Of a stretch of DNA of 19,117 nucleotides, positions 14,350-19,117 are shown one piece after another. This DNA is from JAZDJP01 sp043803805 (GTDB lineage Bacteria > Planctomycetota > JAZDJP01): positions 1-19,117 of the forward strand of contig JAZDJP010000122.1 in assembly GCA_043803805.1 (NCBI GenBank), written 5' to 3'. Position 1 is the stretch's first letter, and every line of letters begins with the position of its first letter. Made by a program: the position numbers and the translations under genes. The notes under the pieces were generated by a model. It did no database searches, was not told the origin of the DNA, and worked only from the letters and a program-made list of their open reading frames with translations.

Positions 14350-15117
14350 ATGAAAATCCTTCTCTCCGTCCTCGCCCTTTCCGCGGCCGTCCTCCTCGCG
14401 CCGTTGGCGCGTGCGGCCGTGGACGATTCCATCAAAGCCCTCGGGGCCGAGACCAAAAAGGAGCGTGCGAGCGCCATCGTGGCCCTCGTCGCGGCGAAGA
14501 AGGATGCCGTGGCCCCGTGCCTGGAGGCCCTGAAGTCCACGAACGACGTGGTGCGCGCCCATGCCGCGGATGCCTTGGGACAGATCAAGGACCCGTCGGC
14601 CGTGGCGCCCCTGATCGAACGCCTCAACACCGACGCCATCGCGGCCGTGCGATGGAAGGCGGCGGAGGCACTGGGCCGGCTTGAAGACAAATCCGCCCTC
14701 GACGCGCTCCGCGAGCACCTGAAGGACGCCGTCGAGGACAACGACAACGTCCAGCTCTTCTGCGGGGTGGCCGTCTCGCGATTGTGCCAAAAAAAGGAAA
14801 TCCCCTTCCTCATCGAACTCCTCGACCGCGAGGAACAGACCATCCGCGACATGGCGATCGGCCGGCTGTATTACCTGACACTCGAGACGCTCGGCTACAA
14901 CTCCAAGGATAAGTTGGCCAACCGCAAGGGCGGCGTCGAGAAGTGGAAGACGTGGTGGGAAGAGAACAAGGACAAACTGGATCAGGTCGGCGAGGAGGAG
15001 AAGTGGGAGAAGGAGGCGGAGACCATGAAGGACGCGGATGCCAAACCCGCGACCGAAACGGCCCCGCCGTCCGAAACGACCCCTCCCGCGCCGGTGGAAA
15101 ACAAGCCGGCGGAGTAG
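14350..15117 (+). CDS. Secreted HEAT-repeat protein
   Basis: A 255-residue protein with a clear signal peptide (1-22, cleaving after ARA). Residues about 27-170 are HEAT/PBS-lyase-type helical repeats, with units such as VVRAHAADALGQIKDPSAV and VRWKAAEALGRLEDKSAL. Such repeats bind other proteins; no catalytic motif is seen. The C-terminal ~45 residues are low-complexity and rich in Glu, Lys, Pro, Thr and Ala. The same frame is open far upstream, antisense to the kinase, but composition and the signal peptide place the true start at ATG 14350. A near-perfect promoter ends just before it. It may belong with the divergent kinase, but that is not shown. Confidence 0.82.
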   Translation: MKILLSVLALSAAVLLAPLARAAVDDSIKALGAETKKERASAIVALVAAKKDAVAPCLEALKSTNDVVRAHAADALGQIKDPSAVAPLIERLNTDAIAAVRWKAAEALGRLEDKSALDALREHLKDAVEDNDNVQLFCGVAVSRLCQKKEIPFLIELLDREEQTIRDMAIGRLYYLTLETLGYNSKDKLANRKGGVEKWKTWWEENKDKLDQVGEEEKWEKEAETMKDADAKPATETAPPSETTPPAPVENKPAE

Positions 15118-15145
15118 TCGTCCGGGTTTCGCGTGACGGTTTCCC

Positions 15146-15182
15146 CGGGCGCCGCGCCCGATAATCAATCCAACGGTTATCG
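15146..15182. other. Two adjacent perfect stem-loops
   Basis: CGGGCG-CCG-CGCCCG (15146-15160) is followed directly by CGATAA ... TTATCG (15159-15182, sharing two bases). They lie just after the HEAT-repeat gene and could stabilise its 3' end. Neither has a T-run. Confidence 0.4.
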
Positions 15183-15232
15183 CGCGGGGCGACGGCGAAT
15201 TCGACACCCCTGACCCGCGATTTTCCCCCGCC

Positions 15233-15254
15233 CCCGCGCCGCGCGCGGGATTTT
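15233..15254 (+). terminator. Possible weak intrinsic terminator
   Basis: CCCGCG (15233-15238) pairs with CGCGGG (15244-15249) across a 5-base loop, and ATTTT follows. The T-run is short, so termination may be partial. It lies between the HEAT-repeat gene and rnc. Confidence 0.35.
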
Positions 15255-15290
15255 GCCCCCCCCCACGACCCGGTCCCATGGAGATCCCGT

Positions 15291-16046
15291 ATGGATCCGG
15301 CCCCGGATGCACCCGCGCCGCCGTCATCGCCCCCGGACTCCGCTCCGGACGAGACGCTTTTCGCCGCCTGCGAGGAGACGCTGCGGTACCGGTTCAAGGA
15401 CCGCACGCTCCTGGCGACCGCGCTCACCCACGCGTCGCTCACGACGGGCGAAAAAAGCTACGAGCGGATGGAATTCCTGGGCGACGCCGTTCTCGGGATG
15501 GTCATCGCCCACGAACTCTACCGGGCCCACCCGTCGTACGGCGAGGGGGCGCTTACCAAGATAAAATCCGTCGTGGTGAGCCGACCGTCCCTGGCCGCGG
15601 TGTCGCGGGAGCATAACCTCGGACGGTTCCTCCAGGTGGGAAAGGGGCTGGCCGGGGGAAATGACCTCCCGTCGTCGCTCCTCTCCGACCTCTACGAGGC
15701 CCTTGTGGCCGCGCTCTACCTGGACGGAGGACTCCCCGAGGCGGAGCGGTTCATCCGCGAGACCCTCGCCGGGGCCGCCGTGCGCGCCCACGCCGACCGC
15801 GACCGGAGCAACTACAAATCCCTCCTCCAGCAGCACGCCCAGGAGGCGCTTCTGGTCACGCCGCGCTACGAGGTCGTGCGCACCTGGGGGCCCGACCACG
15901 CTCGCGAATTCGAGGTGACGGTGATCCTCGGCGCCACGCGCGGAGAGAAGGGCCGGGGGCGCACGAAAAAAGACGCCGAACAGGCCGCGGCGGAGGCGAC
16001 GATGAAACGGATCAGGGGCGAGGATGTCGAGGAGTTGCTGAGTTAA
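15291..16046 (+). CDS. rnc: Ribonuclease III
   Basis: Cuts double-stranded RNA, for example in rRNA precursor processing and antisense turnover. The 251-residue protein has a Pro/Asp-rich N-terminal extension of ~20 residues, then the RNase III domain (about 22-170) with the signature ERMEFLGDA (58-66). The catalytic acidic residues are all present with the spacing of the E. coli enzyme: E61, D65, D133 and E136 (LLSDLYEALVAALYLDGG). A double-stranded RNA-binding domain follows at about 177-247, with the usual KGRGRTKKDAEQAAAEA end. GGAG precedes ATG 15291 by 7 bases. The last 35 bases overlap, tail to tail, with the rhamnosidase gene on the other strand. Confidence 0.95.
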   Translation: MDPAPDAPAPPSSPPDSAPDETLFAACEETLRYRFKDRTLLATALTHASLTTGEKSYERMEFLGDAVLGMVIAHELYRAHPSYGEGALTKIKSVVVSRPSLAAVSREHNLGRFLQVGKGLAGGNDLPSSLLSDLYEALVAALYLDGGLPEAERFIRETLAGAAVRAHADRDRSNYKSLLQQHAQEALLVTPRYEVVRTWGPDHAREFEVTVILGATRGEKGRGRTKKDAEQAAAEATMKRIRGEDVEELLS

Positions 16047-18519
16047 TATCGAACACCACTTCGTGGAGTCCCTGGTCAAGAACGACGGTCCTGACAGACG
16101 GGCAAGCTTTCCCATCCACTCTGGCCAGATGCCAGCGGGCATGGCCTCCTGTCGGCGGGCAAACTCTCGCCGAAGTGTGATTAGGCACCTTGAGGGCCAG
16201 AATAAGCCGATCATCCTCGGTCTTCCAACCGACCGTGATGGTTCCATAGGGGGTCGGCACTCGACCCCTTGCCCAAGCCAGGTCAGCCACGCGGGGATGC
16301 ACCTCGAAAACCCGGAAACCGGGCATGAGGGGCGCGACCCCAAGTACATATCTCGGCAGGATCATCGCCGGCGCCGCGCTCCAGCCGTGGCATAGGGACG
16401 AGCGCCGGTCCCACATCTCCCAGCAACTCGTGGCCCCGTAATCCAGCATCAGGCCCCAACACAGGCGGATGTACTCGAGGGCTTCCCGATCTTTGCCCGC
16501 CTCCATCAACGCCAGGAGCGCATAGAAAGACCAGAAAGGGGAACCGATCCGGATGAGGTCCTCGTTCGCCGCATTGCCGTGCCGGTAATCATCGCCGAGG
16601 GCGGGCAAATAGCGCCCGGTGGCGCCTCCAGCCGCCCGGAGCGCCCATTGACGCTGTTCCGCCGTTCCGACTCGCCGCAGCGCGAACAGGAAGTTTTCGT
16701 GCTGGCCGATCAAATTGTCTCTGACATGCGGGGGACGCTGCGGGCTGTCGGGGCGGTACTTCAGGAAGGCTTTTCGCCGTTCCGACCAGTAACATTTCGC
16801 GAGCGACTTCCGCAGCCGCGCCGCCCGCGTGGCAAAGTCAGTCGCGCTTCGCCGATCCCCCGCGGCGCAGGCCAGTTTGGCGCTGCAATCCAGCGCTTCC
16901 AGATACCACCCTTGCACGACCCCGTCGTTGCTGAACACGTCCAATTTTGTCCAGTCCACGAAGTTCATGCCGTGCATGGTATCGGTCAGATTCGCCGCCT
17001 TGTTCGGAAGCAACCCCAGGTTCACGAGGAGGCCTTTCCGGCTTTCGTAGCGGCCGAGCCAGACCATTTCCTTCTTCACGCTCTCGTACAGCGCCGGGAG
17101 CGAGGGCCGATCCCCGGAGTAAAGGTAGTATTCCCAGGCGATCACCGGGAATCGCATACTCCAAGTCGGAAGGTTCCACGCGACGGGGGATGGGAAAACG
17201 CTGGGAACCCAACCCGCCGCGCGGTTCGCGCCGGCGAACTCCAGCACGCACTTCTTCGCCAGCGTGAACTCCCCGAAGGCATAATAACCGAACAGCGCCT
17301 CCGGCTGCAGATCGCCGAGCCACAGCGTGCGTTCCCGCAACGGGCAGTCCGTGAAACTGTCTTCCATGCAAAGTTTGATCGTCCGCGCGGAAAGGCCAAA
17401 GATCCGGTTCAGCAGGGAATCCGAACAGGCGAAATGTCCCACGGACTTCGTGGGATAGATGGACTCGTACGCGGCGACATCCTCAAGCGACACCCGGCAG
17501 CGCGGCCGGCCGATGTTGGACACTCTTAATATCATGAAACGAAAACCGCGGGCCTGAATCATGCGATGGTGTGTTCGTCCGTTTTTCAAGACGACGCGTT
17601 CCGACACGGAAACGGAAACGAGGTCATCATCGAGGGATTCGGCGTAACCCAGGTCCACGATCACACCGGCAGGACCTCGCGCAACGATCTCCGTGCTCGC
17701 GAGCGTTTCCTTGCCGAAATCCAGGATCAGGCAGACGGCCTGGCGAACGCCAAGGTCGAGAGTCAAGGGTCTCGTTGGCAAAGCGCACGAAATATGGGAA
17801 GCCTTGCCGGATGGCCGGGTCTTGAGCCGTTCCTGCTGGACTTCCCGCAGGCTCCCGGGGATGCCCTGTTCCACCGCATACATCCTGGGCCTGATGCCCT
17901 GACACCGCCACGTGTCGAGCAGTCGCGCTGGCGCAAGGCGCTTTTCCTTGATCAGTGGGATTGGGCGTGGAATCAGATTCCTCGGCGCGGCCAGTTTCGA
18001 TCGCGACAGGACCCTGGCGGCCGGCCATCGGTGAGCATCGAATTCCGGCCGTTGCCATCCGTCGGGTTCAAATCGGGCGTCGAAGATCTCCGGAAAGATG
18101 ATGCCGGGAGTCCCGGAATACGCTTTTGAAGCAAGCGCCCGCCATGACGAATCCGTCGCGGCAACGATCCCGGCCTCCGCTTCCACCTCGCAAATCAGGC
18201 CGCCCTCCACCGAAGCAAATACGGGGGTCTTTTTTGTGTAGTGTTGCACAAGAAATGCGATGGTGTTCCGGCCGGCCTTGAGCGGAACGACATGCGTATC
18301 GTAGTAGGGATGCCCGGAGTGTCCTCGTGCCGGACCGAAACCGATGTATTCCCCGTTCACCCATAGCCGGTACTTCGAGTCGGCGGCACAATGGACTCGC
18401 GCCTTCCCCTCGGCCTTTCCCATCTCAAATTCCTTCGAAAAGTACGAGATGTGGAAGGGGTGACGCGTCGCCCCCTTCGACCAGATCCAACGGGCCACCC
18501 ATGTCATTTTTCGTCTCAT
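16012..18519 (-). CDS. Alpha-L-rhamnosidase-like glycoside hydrolase (GH78 family architecture)
   Basis: An 835-residue enzyme expected to release L-rhamnose from glycans. The N-terminal beta domain carries YRLWVNGEYIGFGPARG (50-66), the usual motif of the rhamnosidase N-terminal module. The (alpha/alpha)6 barrel runs from about 360 to 735, with FTDCPLRERTLWLGD (389-403), a shortened form of the DCPQRDERLGWxGD motif, where E396 is the likely acid. E701 in TSCWEMWD is the likely base. The C-terminal beta domain includes GRVPTPYGTITVGW. No signal peptide is seen, so it is probably cytoplasmic. The frame is open to 18567, but GGAGG 6 bases before ATG 18519 sets the start. Its 3' end overlaps rnc by 35 bases. 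The shortened catalytic motif makes a shifted specificity possible. Confidence 0.85.
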   Translation of the reverse strand: MRRKMTWVARWIWSKGATRHPFHISYFSKEFEMGKAEGKARVHCAADSKYRLWVNGEYIGFGPARGHSGHPYYDTHVVPLKAGRNTIAFLVQHYTKKTPVFASVEGGLICEVEAEAGIVAATDSSWRALASKAYSGTPGIIFPEIFDARFEPDGWQRPEFDAHRWPAARVLSRSKLAAPRNLIPRPIPLIKEKRLAPARLLDTWRCQGIRPRMYAVEQGIPGSLREVQQERLKTRPSGKASHISCALPTRPLTLDLGVRQAVCLILDFGKETLASTEIVARGPAGVIVDLGYAESLDDDLVSVSVSERVVLKNGRTHHRMIQARGFRFMILRVSNIGRPRCRVSLEDVAAYESIYPTKSVGHFACSDSLLNRIFGLSARTIKLCMEDSFTDCPLRERTLWLGDLQPEALFGYYAFGEFTLAKKCVLEFAGANRAAGWVPSVFPSPVAWNLPTWSMRFPVIAWEYYLYSGDRPSLPALYESVKKEMVWLGRYESRKGLLVNLGLLPNKAANLTDTMHGMNFVDWTKLDVFSNDGVVQGWYLEALDCSAKLACAAGDRRSATDFATRAARLRKSLAKCYWSERRKAFLKYRPDSPQRPPHVRDNLIGQHENFLFALRRVGTAEQRQWALRAAGGATGRYLPALGDDYRHGNAANEDLIRIGSPFWSFYALLALMEAGKDREALEYIRLCWGLMLDYGATSCWEMWDRRSSLCHGWSAAPAMILPRYVLGVAPLMPGFRVFEVHPRVADLAWARGRVPTPYGTITVGWKTEDDRLILALKVPNHTSARVCPPTGGHARWHLARVDGKACPSVRTVVLDQGLHEVVFDINSATPRHPRP

Positions 18520-18525
18520 CCTATT

Positions 18526-18531
18526 CCTCCC
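18526..18531 (-). promoter_or_regulatory. Shine-Dalgarno site fixing the rhamnosidase start
   Basis: The minus strand reads GGGAGG here, with GGAGG ending 6 bases before ATG 18519. It argues against the in-frame start 48 bases upstream. Confidence 0.75.
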
Positions 18532-19117
18532 GATTTGGATTGTGACAATGCCACATCGCTTCTCCAACGTAGTGGCAATACTCGCAACAGATTGGAATCT
18601 TCAGCGGATGACACCTCCGGTTCAAATGTGTGGAGATTGTACCCCCATGGCCTCCCGTTTCAACATCCTCATGCTCACCTTGGCGCGGGCAACCGAGACC
18701 AATCTTCGAAGACAAGTGTTGTACCTCACGACGGTCGCGTCCTCGAATTTCACGGCCTCGGTCCACGCCCTGACGCGCCCGATCCGACGGCACAGGCGTG
18801 ACTCCTTTGGTTTCGACGTCATTTTCTGACGTCTTCCGACGCATCCGGACCTCGCCATTTCCCCTCATTTGTCCTCATTCTTGTTGGTTTTCGAGGTGTT
18901 GGAGTTTTTGTACAGGACGAAGGAGGCATTTGATTGATTAACCAATAAGGTAAATCAGTCACGGCATTTCAAAAAAAAGGTAGCGCAAGGATTCTTTCGC
19001 ACTTTCATATGAGGTAGTCCTCGGTCTGGCATTCCTTCCCTCCCCGCCCCCATGGGGGCGGCGCGCGAAAAAAAACGTGATTCTACCCGGCCTCGGCCGT
19101 CACCTCCTTCCGCTCCG
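18532..19117. other. Region without a convincing gene
   Basis: Short open frames occur on both strands (for example 18542-18829 plus and 18622-18858 minus), but none is recognised or has a clear ribosome site. The promoter of the rhamnosidase gene should lie at 18540-18650, where a TGCCAC/GTGGCA dyad spans 18549-18577. After about 18870 the sequence becomes A/T-rich with no long frames, then ends in a palindrome and C/T-rich sequence. Confidence 0.5.
19044..19061. repeat. 18-bp perfect palindrome
   Basis: CCGCCCCCATGGGGGCGG is its own reverse complement. A GCGCGCG run and then eight A residues follow. The polarity is wrong for a terminator on either strand (A-run after it on plus; T-run before it on minus). 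Confidence 0.7.

Noticed and set aside
18520..18567. Sixteen-residue N-terminal extension of the rhamnosidase
   Set aside because: The ribosome site GGAGG lies inside this stretch, 6 bases before ATG 18519.
19044..19073. Intrinsic terminator
   Set aside because: The A-run follows the hairpin on the plus strand, and the T-run precedes it on the minus strand, so neither strand has a hairpin followed by T.

Overview
The window looks like a GC-rich bacterial chromosome segment, with two more A/T-rich patches (about 560-1916 and 6920-8700). The gene set (a three-domain GH5-type glycosidase, a GH78-type rhamnosidase, a secreted Shewanella-like phosphatase, a HEAT-repeat secreted protein, a carboxypeptidase-regulatory-domain surface protein and an intracellular transglutaminase-fold protein) suggests an uncultivated carbohydrate-degrading lineage of the Planctomycetota/Lentisphaerota/Sumerlaeota type. 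No rRNA or phylogenetic marker is present, so that placement is only an inference. Most genes have clear Shine-Dalgarno sites, but two have strong promoters whose predicted transcription start falls on or next to the start codon, so their transcripts may be leaderless.

Layout. 1-662 is non-coding and packed with GC-rich inverted repeats. 663-1916 (+) is a membrane-anchored GIY-YIG (T5orf172/MUG113-like) protein with base use unlike its neighbours. 1924-9586 is one long minus-strand block. Read in transcription order it holds a fumarylacetoacetate-hydrolase-family enzyme (promoter just before it), a frameshifted Ig-like secreted protein, an anchored surface protein, an ABC-2 permease, a YfcE-like phosphoesterase, a GH5-type glycosidase, a D-amino-acid transaminase and a redoxin with a very acidic tail. 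Several junctions are translationally coupled (ATGA overlaps or a 1-base gap). 9706-11970 (+) holds a transglutaminase-like protein and an RluA-type pseudouridine synthase. 12146-14268 (-) holds a sensor kinase followed by a secreted phosphatase. 14350-16046 (+) holds a HEAT-repeat protein and ribonuclease III. 16012-18519 (-) is an alpha-L-rhamnosidase-like enzyme whose 3' end overlaps that of rnc. The last ~600 bp contain no convincing gene.

How they fit together. The two glycosidases point to polysaccharide use, while the rest is a mix of envelope, redox, RNA-processing and signalling functions with no single pathway. I did not find a clear multi-gene novel system. The best leads are the hairpin-repeat region, the broken translationally coupled surface-protein cassette at 6919-8716, the two probable leaderless promoters, and the rnc/rhamnosidase tail-to-tail overlap, which would create a double-stranded RNA substrate for the encoded RNase III.
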